This document shows, piece by piece, positions 1 through 8,484 of a stretch of DNA of 64,000 bases. Position 1 is the first letter of the stretch; the number at the start of each line of letters is the position of its first letter. The DNA lies in assembly GCA_965226825.1 (NCBI GenBank), contig CBDDED010000003.1, positions 2,790,001 to 2,854,000 on the forward strand, read 5' to 3'. Position numbers and translations under genes: made by a program. The notes below the pieces were generated by a model that ran no database searches, was not told where the DNA came from, and was given only the letters and a program-made list of their open reading frames with translations. This stretch comes from Io17-Chloro-G2 sp965226825 (GTDB lineage: Bacteria > Chloroflexota > Dehalococcoidia > Lucifugimonadales > UBA3495).

Positions 1-148
1 CATCTTTCACCACTTCAAACGAAGCGGTGAGGTCCCGCCGTTCCAGGGCGTCCATCGACTTGACGATGGCCCCTTCGACCAGCAGGCCCAACTCAAGCAA
101 ACCATTTTGCAGCTCAATCAGGCTGCGGTCGAAGTCACCCCTCAACAT
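1..148 (-). CDS. phoU: Phosphate transport regulator PhoU (N-terminal part)
   Basis: The minus-strand frame starts at an ATG at 148-146 and runs off the left edge, giving about 49 residues that begin MLRGDFDRSLIEL and contain LVEGAIVKSMDAL. This is the start of a PhoU helical repeat. PhoU damps Pst transport and Pho signalling in response to phosphate. It lies 15 bp after the pstB stop, and a GGGGCGG stretch serves as a weak ribosome site. The frame closes upstream with the pstB stop, so the start is well bounded. The C-terminus is outside the window. Confidence 0.9.
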   Translation of the reverse strand, partial: MLRGDFDRSLIELQNGLLELGLLVEGAIVKSMDALERRDLTASFEVVKD

Positions 149-163
149 TTTTCCGCCCCATAT

Positions 164-949
164 TCAGCCGAATCGTCCGGTTATGTATGCTTCCGTACGT
201 TCATCCCGTGGATTGGTAAAGATTTGGCGGCTCTCACCGTATTCCGCCAGTATGCCAGTCCGAGTCTCTTCCGTCATCATGAAGGCCGTGTAATGGGATA
301 CGCGGGCAGCCTGTTGCATGTTATGGGTGACTATGACAATGGAATACTCCTCGGCCAATTCCCGCATTACCTCTTCAATTGCCAGGGTGGCTATGGGGTC
401 CAGGGCCGAGCATGGCTCATCCATCAGGATCACCTGGGGCTTCACCGCCAGTGTGCGGGCGATGCAAAGGCGTTGCTGCTGACCGCCGGATAAGCTGAGG
501 GCGCTGGTACGCAACCGGTCCTTGACCTCATCCCACAGCGCCGCCCGTTTAAGGGACGTCTCCACCAACTCGGCCATGTCACCCCTGAACCCGTTAATTT
601 TTGGCCCGAAGGCCACGTTGTCAAAGATGGACTTAGGAAAGGGATTGGGCCGTTGGAACACCATCCCTATCTGGAACCTGATCTCGGCGGGGTCGACGTG
701 CTCGGCGTAAAGGTCCTCCCCGTGGAAATAGACCTTGCCGGTGGTGCTGGCGGTGGGGATTAACTCGTTCATGCGGTTGAAGCATCGCAACAGGGTGCTC
801 TTGCCGCAGCCCGAAGGCCCGATGATGGCCGTGATCTGGTTACTTGGAACGTCCAAGGTCACATCGGTTACAGCGCGCTTGGTCCCGTAGTAAACGCTCA
901 GGTTGTCCGTGCGGAGAATGCTCTCTGTGCTTGGCATAGTCGACGTCAA
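164..949 (-). CDS. pstB: Phosphate ABC transporter ATP-binding protein PstB
   Basis: This is the ATPase of the high-affinity phosphate importer, at the inner face of the membrane. The 261-residue length is normal. Walker A GPSGCGKS is at 44-51, the Q-loop near Q99 (MVFQRPNPFPKS follows), signature LSGGQ at 153-157, Walker B VILMDE at 173-178 and the switch His near 209. The first codon is TTG, whose last bases overlap the pstA TGA stop (TTGA). An in-frame ATG four codons later, at 937-935, is an equally possible start. The tight overlap shows translation coupled to pstA. Confidence 0.97.
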   Translation of the reverse strand: MTSTMPSTESILRTDNLSVYYGTKRAVTDVTLDVPSNQITAIIGPSGCGKSTLLRCFNRMNELIPTASTTGKVYFHGEDLYAEHVDPAEIRFQIGMVFQRPNPFPKSIFDNVAFGPKINGFRGDMAELVETSLKRAALWDEVKDRLRTSALSLSGGQQQRLCIARTLAVKPQVILMDEPCSALDPIATLAIEEVMRELAEEYSIVIVTHNMQQAARVSHYTAFMMTEETRTGILAEYGESRQIFTNPRDERTEAYITGRFG

Positions 950-1824
950 ATCCTATTCCCAAACTTGTACCTCAGGAACACGGCCCCGGCGTTCATTATG
1001 AACAGAAGAACGAGCAGAACCATGATGCCCGCCGCTGCCGCTTCGTGGAACCCGGCCTGAGGCCGCGAAGTCCAGTTGAATATCTGGATCGGCAGCACCG
1101 TGAACCGGCTCATTGGCCCGTCCGGTGCAAAGGGAACAAAGGTGAGCGCTCCCATCACGATGAGCGGCGCCGTTTCTCCCATGGCCCGGCTTACCGCCAG
1201 GATCACGCCGGTCAATATGCCGGAGAACGCCTGGGGCAGGACCAGGTGCCACACCGCCTGCCACCGGCTGGCCCCCAGGGCAAAACCGCCCTCCCTGATG
1301 GATGGGGGCACTGCCCTGATGGCTTCCTGGGAAGCAATTATTATCACGGGAAGCACCAGCAGGGCCAGGGTGAATCCTCCGGCCAGCACGCTCTTGCCCA
1401 GGGACAGGCTCCTGACGAATATCTCCAACCCAAGGATTCCATACACAATGGAAGGCACTCCGGCCAGGTTGGCAATGTTTATCTGGATTATCCTCGTAAA
1501 TCTTTGACGCGTCGCATACTCTTCCAGGTAGATGGCCGCTCCCACGCCCAGCACAAATGAGGCAACCCCGGCAATCCCAATGACGTAAATGCTGCCCAGC
1601 ACGGCTGCCTGGATCCCCGCCCTTTCCGGGAACCGCGATGGGAAGCTGGTCAGGAAAGACCATTCAACCCGGTTATAGCCCTGCACTGCGATGTAAATGA
1701 GCAGCACTGCAAGCATCCCCAGGGCGATGATGATGGCCAACATGCACATCCCGGCAAAGATTGTGCTCTTACGTTTGCGCCAGGCTAGCCGCCTTTGTGC
1801 TTCAGTTTGCTGAACTGCTGCCAT
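946..1824 (-). CDS. pstA: Phosphate ABC transporter permease PstA
   Basis: This is one of the two membrane subunits of the phosphate importer. I chose the ATG at 1824-1822 (292 residues) because it forms a TAATG stop-start overlap with pstC; the frame is open a further 36 bp upstream. The protein has an N-terminal membrane segment and a hydrophobic core of about five more helices. The permease coupling region REGGFALGASRWQAVWHLV is typical of PstA. It is followed by SRAMGETAPLIVMGAL, the usual PstA/PstC loop. Confidence 0.96.
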   Translation of the reverse strand: MAAVQQTEAQRRLAWRKRKSTIFAGMCMLAIIIALGMLAVLLIYIAVQGYNRVEWSFLTSFPSRFPERAGIQAAVLGSIYVIGIAGVASFVLGVGAAIYLEEYATRQRFTRIIQINIANLAGVPSIVYGILGLEIFVRSLSLGKSVLAGGFTLALLVLPVIIIASQEAIRAVPPSIREGGFALGASRWQAVWHLVLPQAFSGILTGVILAVSRAMGETAPLIVMGALTFVPFAPDGPMSRFTVLPIQIFNWTSRPQAGFHEAAAAGIMVLLVLLFIMNAGAVFLRYKFGNRI

Positions 1825-2774
1825 TATTCGTACTGTTCCCTGAACCTGCGGACCACCCATTGGCTCAGCAGGTTCATAACCAGGGTCATCATAAAGAGTG
1901 TCAGGGCCACGGCGAATATCGTCTTGAATTCCAGGGTTCCCGCGGGAGCGTCCCCAAGGCTCACCTGCACGATGTAGGCCGTCATTGTTTCGATCGGCAC
2001 AAATGGGTTGAGCGTGAAATTCGGGTTCTGGCCGGCGGCGATGGTCACAATCATCGTCTCGCCGATGGCCCGGGAAGTGGCCAAAATGAAAGACGCGGCG
2101 ATGCCCGACAGCGCGGCCGGGACCACTACTCTCAGGGCCACCTCAAGTTTGGTTGCTCCCAGGGCGTAGGCGGCCTCTCTCAAGGCTGAGGGGACGGCGG
2201 ACATTGCGTCCTCGCTCAGGCTAGAGACCATCGGAAGGATCATGATCCCCATGACAATTGAGGCGCTCAACGCATTGAAGACGGCAATGTCCTCGGAAAT
2301 GTTGCGGAGCAAGGGCGTAACGAACAGCAGCGCGAAGTAACCGTACACCACGGTGGGTATGCCAGCCAGAATCTCCAGCACCGGCTTGACCGCCTGCCGC
2401 AGCTTTTCAGGGGCATATTCACTGAGATAAATGGCGCTCAGGAGTCCCAGGGGAAGCGCCACCAGCATTGAAAGAGCGGCCACCAGAAGAGTGCCCGTCA
2501 CCAGCGGCAGGACACCGAAATGCTTGGAGGCGAAGAGGGGAGTCCACCGAGTTCCGGTGAAGAATTCCAGGGGGGATACTACCTGGAAGAACTGGACGGC
2601 CTCAAAGAGGAGAACGGAGACAATGCCGATGGTAGTGAGAATCGAGACGGCGCTGAATCCGAATAGTACTGCCTTGGCTATGCGCTCTTGGAATTGCCTG
2701 GACCGTATCCGCCTTTGGGAGTCGCTCCCTTTTTCCAATCCCGCCGAGCCTGAAGCCACTTCTTCCCTAGCCAA
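1824..2774 (-). CDS. pstC: Phosphate ABC transporter permease PstC
   Basis: This is the second permease of the phosphate importer, 316 residues. It shows an N-terminal helix (VLFGFSAVSILTTIGIVSVL), a periplasmic stretch with FFTGTRWTPLF, and then the transmembrane core. The core has LREAAYALGATKLEVALRVV as coupling helix and SRAIGETMIVTIAAGQNP in the last loop. The predicted start is TTG. The stop overlaps the pstA start, while 250 bp separate it from pstS. That spacing is common where the binding protein is made in excess of the membrane subunits. Confidence 0.96.
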   Translation of the reverse strand: MAREEVASGSAGLEKGSDSQRRIRSRQFQERIAKAVLFGFSAVSILTTIGIVSVLLFEAVQFFQVVSPLEFFTGTRWTPLFASKHFGVLPLVTGTLLVAALSMLVALPLGLLSAIYLSEYAPEKLRQAVKPVLEILAGIPTVVYGYFALLFVTPLLRNISEDIAVFNALSASIVMGIMILPMVSSLSEDAMSAVPSALREAAYALGATKLEVALRVVVPAALSGIAASFILATSRAIGETMIVTIAAGQNPNFTLNPFVPIETMTAYIVQVSLGDAPAGTLEFKTIFAVALTLFMMTLVMNLLSQWVVRRFREQYE

Positions 2775-3024
2775 ACTGAACTTCGACCCTCAACCTTGAT
2801 TTGCCGCTTGCATCCAAGGCTGATCTGATGTCGGCTAACAGCATAATCGGCAACCCCTTTAAGCACAACCTTGGAAATTTAACGGCTCCGTTCTGTTGCG
2901 CTGAACGAGCACATCACTCCCTGGGCCTATCGTCTTACATGTCTCACGTTATGTGGAACCAATGGAAGGGAGGCAAGGAACTAGGTCCCTTCCCACCCCG
3001 ATTTGCCACTCCAATTTGATTGGA

Positions 3025-4152
3025 TTACCGGTTTTCGGACAGGACCGTTGCGACGGTACCCTTCTGGGCGTTGTCCCCTCCGAACAGGGTGCCGGTCAGC
3101 CCGTTGTCCAGCCTCTCCTGTGCCAGTTCGTACACCTCGCTCGGATAGGGCAGGTAGCCAACGTCGCGGACCAAAATCTGCCCGCCATCCTTGCTCAGGT
3201 GGAACCTGGCGAAGGCGGCGATGTGGGGCTTGGCCAACGCGTCCTTCCGAACGTAGACGAACAGCGGGCGGGCCAATGGTTGGTAGCTCCCATCCTCGAT
3301 GGTTGCGTTGCTGGGGGTGACGCAGCCGCTGCCGCCGTCAATCCCCACCAGCTTGAGCTTGTCCGTGTTCTCTGCGTAGTAGGCGTAGCCGAAGAAGCCC
3401 AGGCTATTCCGCCCACCGGCGATACCCTGGACCAGGACATTATCATCCTCGCTGGCCGTGTAGTCCCCGCGGGAAGACGCGGCCTCATCATTGACCACTT
3501 CGGTGAAGTAGTCGAAGGTGCCCGAGTCCACGCCGGGGCCATAGAGTCTAATGTCTTCATCCGGCCACTCCGCGCGGACCTGGCTCCACTTGGTGATGAC
3601 GCCCTCGGCGTCGGGTCCCCAGAGTGTGTGCAGTTCAGCAATTGTCATGCAGTCGATAAAGGTGTTTTCGGGGTGGGTCATCACACTGAGGCCGTCGATG
3701 GCCACGGGAACTTCCACGAACTCGATACCCGCGTCCAGGCAAGCGTCTACTTCGTTCTGCTCGATGGGGCGGGAAGCGTTGGAAATGTCGGACTCACCGT
3801 TGCAGAACTTCTTGAAACCGCCGCCGCTGCCGGAGAGGCCCACGGTAATCTTCGCGTCGCCGTCGGTCAGGAGTCCGAACTCTTCGGCCACGGCTTCACT
3901 GATAGGGTAGACCGTGCTGGAGCCGTCTATGGTGATACCTCCCTTGAGGTTGGCGAAATCCACCGATGCGCCGGTCGCCGGCGCCGTGGTGGAAGAACTC
4001 CCTTCCTGGGAACTCGATCCGCCACCGCTGCCCGGGTTGGCAGCTGCCGGCGTGCTGCTGCAGGCCAAAGCGGCAGTGGCAAAAATCGTTAATGCCAACA
4101 CTGCCGTAAATCTAAAGACCAACGTTGTGGTTTTAGAGTTTGCCAAATTCAT
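3025..4152 (-). CDS. pstS: Phosphate-binding lipoprotein PstS
   Basis: This is the phosphate-capturing protein of the Pst importer. It is 375 residues long, with a signal peptide ending in the lipobox ALAC (lipid-modified Cys31) and then a Gly/Ser-rich linker to about residue 60. The binding domain carries TIDGSSTVYPISEAV and GLSGSGGGFKKF plus SDISNASRPI, which match the phosphate-contacting loops of PstS/SphX proteins. It is the first gene of the operon pstS-pstC-pstA-pstB-phoU. No clear Pho box could be assigned in the upstream 500 bp. Confidence 0.96.
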   Translation of the reverse strand: MNLANSKTTTLVFRFTAVLALTIFATAALACSSTPAAANPGSGGGSSSQEGSSSTTAPATGASVDFANLKGGITIDGSSTVYPISEAVAEEFGLLTDGDAKITVGLSGSGGGFKKFCNGESDISNASRPIEQNEVDACLDAGIEFVEVPVAIDGLSVMTHPENTFIDCMTIAELHTLWGPDAEGVITKWSQVRAEWPDEDIRLYGPGVDSGTFDYFTEVVNDEAASSRGDYTASEDDNVLVQGIAGGRNSLGFFGYAYYAENTDKLKLVGIDGGSGCVTPSNATIEDGSYQPLARPLFVYVRKDALAKPHIAAFARFHLSKDGGQILVRDVGYLPYPSEVYELAQERLDNGLTGTLFGGDNAQKGTVATVLSENR

Positions 4153-4661
4153 TCGTCCTCTCGTTAAGTGTCAATCCTGAAGTTTCGATCTGACAACACA
4201 TTACTGGAGCCAACCTTGCCGCCGAAGGATTTATCGGCGGCCCGCGCTCGTTGCAGACGGAATGCTCAGACCAAGGCCGTACCCTCCCCGCCGCATGTTG
4301 AATCCGCCGCGGCCGATCAGATGGGCCTGGAGCGGAACCAAAGGGACGCTCGGAGTAGCCGGAAAAAGTTAGGAGGGGCTCGGCACTGGTATACTGGTGG
4401 GAGGAAAAACGAAAAAGATATGTCGAAAGGGGAAAAGCTTGTGGGAAGTTTGTTACCAACCTTCCCCAAGCGTGATGTCGGGGAAGGGAATATCGGGCTC
4501 AACCCGATAACAGTAGAGGAAACCGTAAATGCGACGGTCAGTCATCGCTCTAATCAACCACAGTAGTGGCGATACACCGTACTTCTATCTCTTTAATTCG
4601 TCGAAAATATGATAAGTGAGGCTCGCAAGGCTGTCAATACTCCGACGCCTGTGACACAAGT
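4153..4661. other. Divergent intergenic region between pstS and an LLM gene, with two hairpins
   Basis: This gap should hold the pstS promoter on one side and that of the LLM gene on the other. I see two adjacent perfect inverted repeats: 4461-4467 with 4480-4486 (CTTCCCC/GGGGAAG) and 4491-4497 with 4503-4509 (TATCGGG/CCCGATA). Neither has a T-run, so they look more like operator or leader structure than terminators. A 48-codon reading frame at 4420-4566 begins after GAGGAAA but has no recognisable features. Confidence 0.4.
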
Positions 4662-5687
4662 ATGAACCAGAATCTGGAATTAAGCGTAGTTGACCAGTCC
4701 CCGGTCAGGGCCGGCGCCACCGCCGGGGATGCCCTCAGGGACACCATTGAATTGGCGGTGGCGGTGGAGACATTCGGCTACCGGCGTTTCTGGGTGGCCG
4801 AGCACCACAGCATCGCCAATTTCGCCGGCACCAGCCCGGAGATACTCACGGGGCAAATCGCCGGCCGCACCAACTCCATCAGGGTGGGCACCGGCGGCGT
4901 GATGCTTTCCCACTACAGCTCTTTCAAGGTGGCGGAAAACTTCCGGGTCCTTGAAGCCTTGTATCCCGGCCGTATCGACCTGGGCATAGGCAGGGCTCCG
5001 GGCAGCGACCAATTGACCGCCGCCGCCCTGGTTTACCCCGGACAACCCCGTGACATTGCCCACTTCCCGCGGCAGATTGTGGATCTGCTGGGACACCTAT
5101 CGGGAAAACTGGATGAAGGCCATCCCTTCGCCGCAATAAAAGCGGGGCCCAGACTGGAATCCATGCCCGACGTCTGGCTGTTGGGGTCCCGCCAGGAGAG
5201 CGCGTTCATGGCCGCTCAGTTGGGGTTGCCCTTCGCCTACGCCCATTTCTTCGGGATAGGCGTGGAGGACGGGCCGAGAATTGTCGAGAGCTACCGGCAG
5301 AGCTTCAGGCCGTCGGAATACCTGTCCGAGCCCAAGGTAAACGTTGGGGTCCACGTAGTCTGCGCCGAAACCGAGGAGAAAGCCCAGCGGTTGGCCTCCA
5401 GCCGGAACCTGGGTCGGCTCTACTCGGTCACCGGCCGAGCCAAGGGGATTCCGACAATCGAGGAAGCGCTGAGCTATCCGTACCAGAGCAACGAGGCCGC
5501 CTACATGGAACAGTACCGGAGGCTGTGCGTGGACGGCAACCCGGAGCAGGTGAAGGAACGGTTGGAAGCCATCGCCGAGAGCTACCAGACTCCCGATCTG
5601 TCCATAGTGACCATTTGCCACGACTTCGAAGACCGCGCCCGGTCGTACCAACTTGTCGCGCAGGCCTGCGGCATCTCGGCTCAATAG
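4662..5687 (+). CDS. LLM class flavin-dependent oxidoreductase, MsnO8-like
   Basis: The 341-residue protein is a bacterial-luciferase-like TIM barrel. It opens with LSVVDQSPVRAG, has WVAEHHSI near residue 45, GGVMLSHYSSFKVAENF near 78 and RIDLGIGRAPG near 104, all typical of the MsnO8/YhbW branch. These enzymes use reduced FMN (some use F420) for monooxygenation or oxidoreduction of small organics; the substrate cannot be read from sequence. It is convergent with another LLM gene only 12 bp downstream, and no terminator is visible between them. Confidence 0.9.
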   Translation: MNQNLELSVVDQSPVRAGATAGDALRDTIELAVAVETFGYRRFWVAEHHSIANFAGTSPEILTGQIAGRTNSIRVGTGGVMLSHYSSFKVAENFRVLEALYPGRIDLGIGRAPGSDQLTAAALVYPGQPRDIAHFPRQIVDLLGHLSGKLDEGHPFAAIKAGPRLESMPDVWLLGSRQESAFMAAQLGLPFAYAHFFGIGVEDGPRIVESYRQSFRPSEYLSEPKVNVGVHVVCAETEEKAQRLASSRNLGRLYSVTGRAKGIPTIEEALSYPYQSNEAAYMEQYRRLCVDGNPEQVKERLEAIAESYQTPDLSIVTICHDFEDRARSYQLVAQACGISAQ

Positions 5688-5699
5688 GGGGAAGGACGG

Positions 5700-6692
5700 T
5701 TAAGTAGCCAGCGCAGTCATTGTGATGCGGTAGGATTCTTCGATATCGCCCATTGGGAGAGGCGCCACCACCGGCTTTTCCAGTCCAAGGGCCCGGAGTC
5801 CTTCCAGCCCGGCCCGGCACTCCTCGGCATCGCCAACGATTCCCAATTCCTGCTCCATGCGGGCGCTGATGGCCCCAGCGCTGTCTCCGGCCGCAGAGGT
5901 TCCCATAGCCGTCTCCACGCCGTGCATCTCATTGGCAAAGCCCGTGTTTCGAAAGAAGTTCCGGTAGAAGGAACTGCCGATGTAGTGGGACATCTGTTGA
6001 CGCAGGCTCTCCCGGCCCGCCTCCATGTCATCGGTAATGGCCATCCTCACGTATCCCGATATTGCCACGTCAGAAGGGTCTCGGCCGGCGCTTTCCGCGC
6101 CTTCGCGGACCAATTCCACCGCCCGTTTCAGATAGGATGACGCGGTCCAACTCAAGAGCACACCGTCGGCGAGAGCGCCCGCCATTTTCAACATTCTTGG
6201 CCCCAGGGCGGCCAGGTAGATGGGTGGCGGCTCAACCGGAGCGGCCCAACCCAAAGCCGCCCGGTCCAGGTTGAAAACCCTCCCCTGAAAAGTCACAGCC
6301 TCGCCGTGCAAGAGGCGGCGGATAATAATCACCGCCTCTTCCAGGTGGGTCAACGGCCTTCGGAAAGGGATGCCGTGGCTGTTTTCCACCGCCGGGCCGT
6401 TGCCGACACCCAAGCCCAGAATAAACCGCCCGCCAGAGACTTCAGCCATCCCGGCGGCAGACATGGCGGTTATAAATGGCGTCCGGGAAAAGACTGGTAG
6501 AATGCCGGTGCCTACGACAATCCGTTGTGTCGCCAAAGCCACCGAGGCCAGTTGGGTCAGGGAGTCCCTTCCGGCGCCTTCCGTCATCCAGATTTCGCCG
6601 TAACCCAACTGTTCCGCCAGGGCTCCCAACCTCTGAAAGGCGGCCGGAGTCAATTGCGGTTCGTTGCCCAGGCGCAAACCCAAGAAGGCCAT
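5700..6692 (-). CDS. LLM class flavin/F420-dependent oxidoreductase
   Basis: This 330-residue luciferase-like protein has LGYGEIWMTEGAGRDSLTQL near the N-terminus, the strand IVVGTGILPVFSRTPF, SGGRFILGLGVGN in the flavin-site region and PPIYLAALGPRMLKMAG further on. This layout is usual for F420-dependent family members. The substrate is unknown. It faces the MsnO8-like gene tail to tail and lies 69 bp downstream of the HAD gene on the same strand, so the two may be co-transcribed. Confidence 0.9.
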   Translation of the reverse strand: MAFLGLRLGNEPQLTPAAFQRLGALAEQLGYGEIWMTEGAGRDSLTQLASVALATQRIVVGTGILPVFSRTPFITAMSAAGMAEVSGGRFILGLGVGNGPAVENSHGIPFRRPLTHLEEAVIIIRRLLHGEAVTFQGRVFNLDRAALGWAAPVEPPPIYLAALGPRMLKMAGALADGVLLSWTASSYLKRAVELVREGAESAGRDPSDVAISGYVRMAITDDMEAGRESLRQQMSHYIGSSFYRNFFRNTGFANEMHGVETAMGTSAAGDSAGAISARMEQELGIVGDAEECRAGLEGLRALGLEKPVVAPLPMGDIEESYRITMTALAT

Positions 6693-6761
6693 TTCAACTC
6701 CCGGAAGACAGGATCAAAAGGAATCGCCCCAGTCACCCTTGAATTACTGCTGGCCCTTGAA

Positions 6762-7475
6762 TTACTGGTTGAGTTGGCCGGCCAGGTCGATGAAGTCGGT
6801 AGCGACGAAGTGGAAAGACGGGTCAGGCGTCGGGTCGGGGGTGCGGCCCGGACCGCGCTCCATGGGCCGGGGAACGAAGGCCAGCTTGAGACCCACCCGT
6901 CCCGCCGCCATCAAGTCCCCCTGGTGGGCGGCCACCATCATCACCTGATGAGGCTCAAGGCCAAGGAGTTCGACGGCGGTCAGGTAGCTCTCCGGGTCGG
7001 GCTTGTAATGCCGGGCCAGCTCGGCCCCCAGGATACAGTCCCAAGGAAGGCCGGCGTTTTTGGCCATGTTGGTCATCAACGCCACGTTACCATTAGACAT
7101 AGGGGCGATGATGAACCGGTGTTTCAACCGGTACAACCCGGGAACCGTATCGGGCCAGGGCTTAAGGTCGTGCCAGGCGCGGTTGAATTCATCCTTGGCG
7201 GCGTCGGCTATGCCGGTAATTTCAAACTCGACAAGGACTTCCTCCAGGGCCAGCCGGTGCAGCCCATCAAGGTTGGTCCAGGGCAGTTCTCCGGTGCGGA
7301 CCCGGTCCATGAATGGCTGGTACTTGCCGCGCCAGGCATCGGCGAAAGCTCCCCAGTCGGCTTCCACGCCGTGGATGCGGCCGAAAGTCCGGCCGTGCTC
7401 GACGATGCTGCCGCGCCAGTCGACCACCGTGCCAAACACGTCGAAGATTAGAGCCTTAACGCCCGATGCGTCCAT
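6762..7475 (-). CDS. Haloacid dehalogenase type II (HAD superfamily)
   Basis: The 237-residue protein has the HAD motifs in order: FDVFGTVVDW with nucleophile Asp12, PMSNGN with Ser127, Lys158 in RHYKPDP, and AAHQGDL with Asp187. The first motif with a V-F-G-T-V-V-D-W tail and the HQGD motif fit L-2-haloacid dehalogenases. These release halide from short 2-haloalkanoic acids through an aspartyl ester. It may equally act on a related carboxylate. It starts at ATG 7475-7473 and precedes an LLM gene on the same strand. Confidence 0.88.
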   Translation of the reverse strand: MDASGVKALIFDVFGTVVDWRGSIVEHGRTFGRIHGVEADWGAFADAWRGKYQPFMDRVRTGELPWTNLDGLHRLALEEVLVEFEITGIADAAKDEFNRAWHDLKPWPDTVPGLYRLKHRFIIAPMSNGNVALMTNMAKNAGLPWDCILGAELARHYKPDPESYLTAVELLGLEPHQVMMVAAHQGDLMAAGRVGLKLAFVPRPMERGPGRTPDPTPDPSFHFVATDFIDLAGQLNQ

Positions 7476-7550
7476 AAACCCCTCTGAACCGGTCCGCTCC
7501 AGCCCGGAATTTATCCGGAATTCATACCCGGAATTTGCCGTGAGACGGGT

Positions 7551-8027
7551 TCAGCCGGAAAGCTTGCCCAGCTCGGCCTGCACCTCATCGTAGTCGGGTT
7601 CCACTCCCGGATTTGGTCCCACCCAGGCGTAACGCACGACGCCTTCGCCATCCACCACGTACACCGCCCGTTTGGAGGCGATGTAGCCTTCCATGCCGGC
7701 GAAGTTGGGGATAGCAAGGTCATACTGGTTAACCGCCTCGCGCTGGAAGTCGCTGAGGAGCGGGAAGTTCAGATTGTTCTGGTCGCTGAACGCCTTTTGA
7801 GCAAAGGCTCCGTCCACCGAAATGCCCAAAACCTGAGCGTTCAACGAGTTGAGCCCGTCCATGCGGTCCCGGAAGGTGCACATCTCGGTGGTGCAGACTC
7901 CCGTGAAAGCGCCGGGATAGAATGCCAAAACTACGTTCTTCCCCCGGAAATCACTGAGACTAGTGGCTTTCCGGTCAGCATCATATAGAGAGAAATCCGG
8001 GGCTGCCATGCCCACTTCTACCGCCAT
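7551..8027 (-). CDS. Peroxiredoxin (AhpE/BCP-like thioredoxin fold)
   Basis: This 158-residue peroxidase has the active-site motif PGAFTGVC, with peroxidatic Cys45 and the Pro38/Thr42 partners. A second Cys at 50 could act as resolving residue. Peroxiredoxins reduce hydrogen peroxide and alkyl hydroperoxides in the cytosol. A strong AAAGGAG ribosome site precedes the ATG. It is probably the first gene of a short minus-strand run with the HAD and LLM genes, with gaps of 75 and 69 bp. Confidence 0.94.
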   Translation of the reverse strand: MAVEVGMAAPDFSLYDADRKATSLSDFRGKNVVLAFYPGAFTGVCTTEMCTFRDRMDGLNSLNAQVLGISVDGAFAQKAFSDQNNLNFPLLSDFQREAVNQYDLAIPNFAGMEGYIASKRAVYVVDGEGVVRYAWVGPNPGVEPDYDEVQAELGKLSG

Positions 8028-8248
8028 GTTATTCTCCTTTAATTCACGTGCTATTCTGCCGAAGCAGGGCCAAAATCAAGCCTGCCAGGGCCATTATTCC
8101 ATTGTCTTCGGCGGGCTCATCTTACCACAGGAATGTCGCCTCAAGCCCGGTCCAGCCGTATGACGCGGGCCAAACGCATCCTAATGTGATCGTCGAATCT
8201 TGCGTCCAAAGCGATCCCTGATCTCCTTGTTCCCGACCACGCCCACCT

Positions 8249-8440
8249 CCCGTCATTTCCGTCGCAACGGGAATCCAGAGCCCACATCCTGCGCCAACAG
8301 GGTTATGGCAACGGCGAAAGGCCGGGTGTGAGCAAGTCCCGCACCTCCCATCGCCCTTGACCCGTGACCATGACTCGGGCACTGGAGCCGGCATATCGGA
8401 CAAAAAGGGCTCTGGATTCCCGCTGCGGCGGGAATGACGG
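8249..8440. repeat. Dispersed inverted-end repeat, copy A
   Basis: The left end reads CCCGTCATTTCCGTCGCAAC followed by GGGAATCCAGAGCCC. The right end reads GGGCTCTGGATTCCCGCTGC followed by GGCGGGAATGACGG, its imperfect reverse complement. About 125 bp lie between, including TGCGCCAACAGGGTTATGGC, which recurs in other copies. It fills most of the 457-bp gap between the peroxiredoxin and epoxide hydrolase genes. The rest of that gap shows nothing else. Confidence 0.85.
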
Positions 8441-8484
8441 TGGCGGGGCCGGCGGAGAGCGCAGCGCTAAGGGCGGGTGCTCGT

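Noticed and set aside
2953..4092. 379-codon plus-strand frame
   Set aside because: It is the mirror of pstS, which has a clear lipobox and phosphate-site motifs.
4420..4566. 48-codon frame after GAGGAAA in the pstS-LLM gap
   Set aside because: The ribosome-site match is fair, but the peptide has no features and overlaps the two hairpins.
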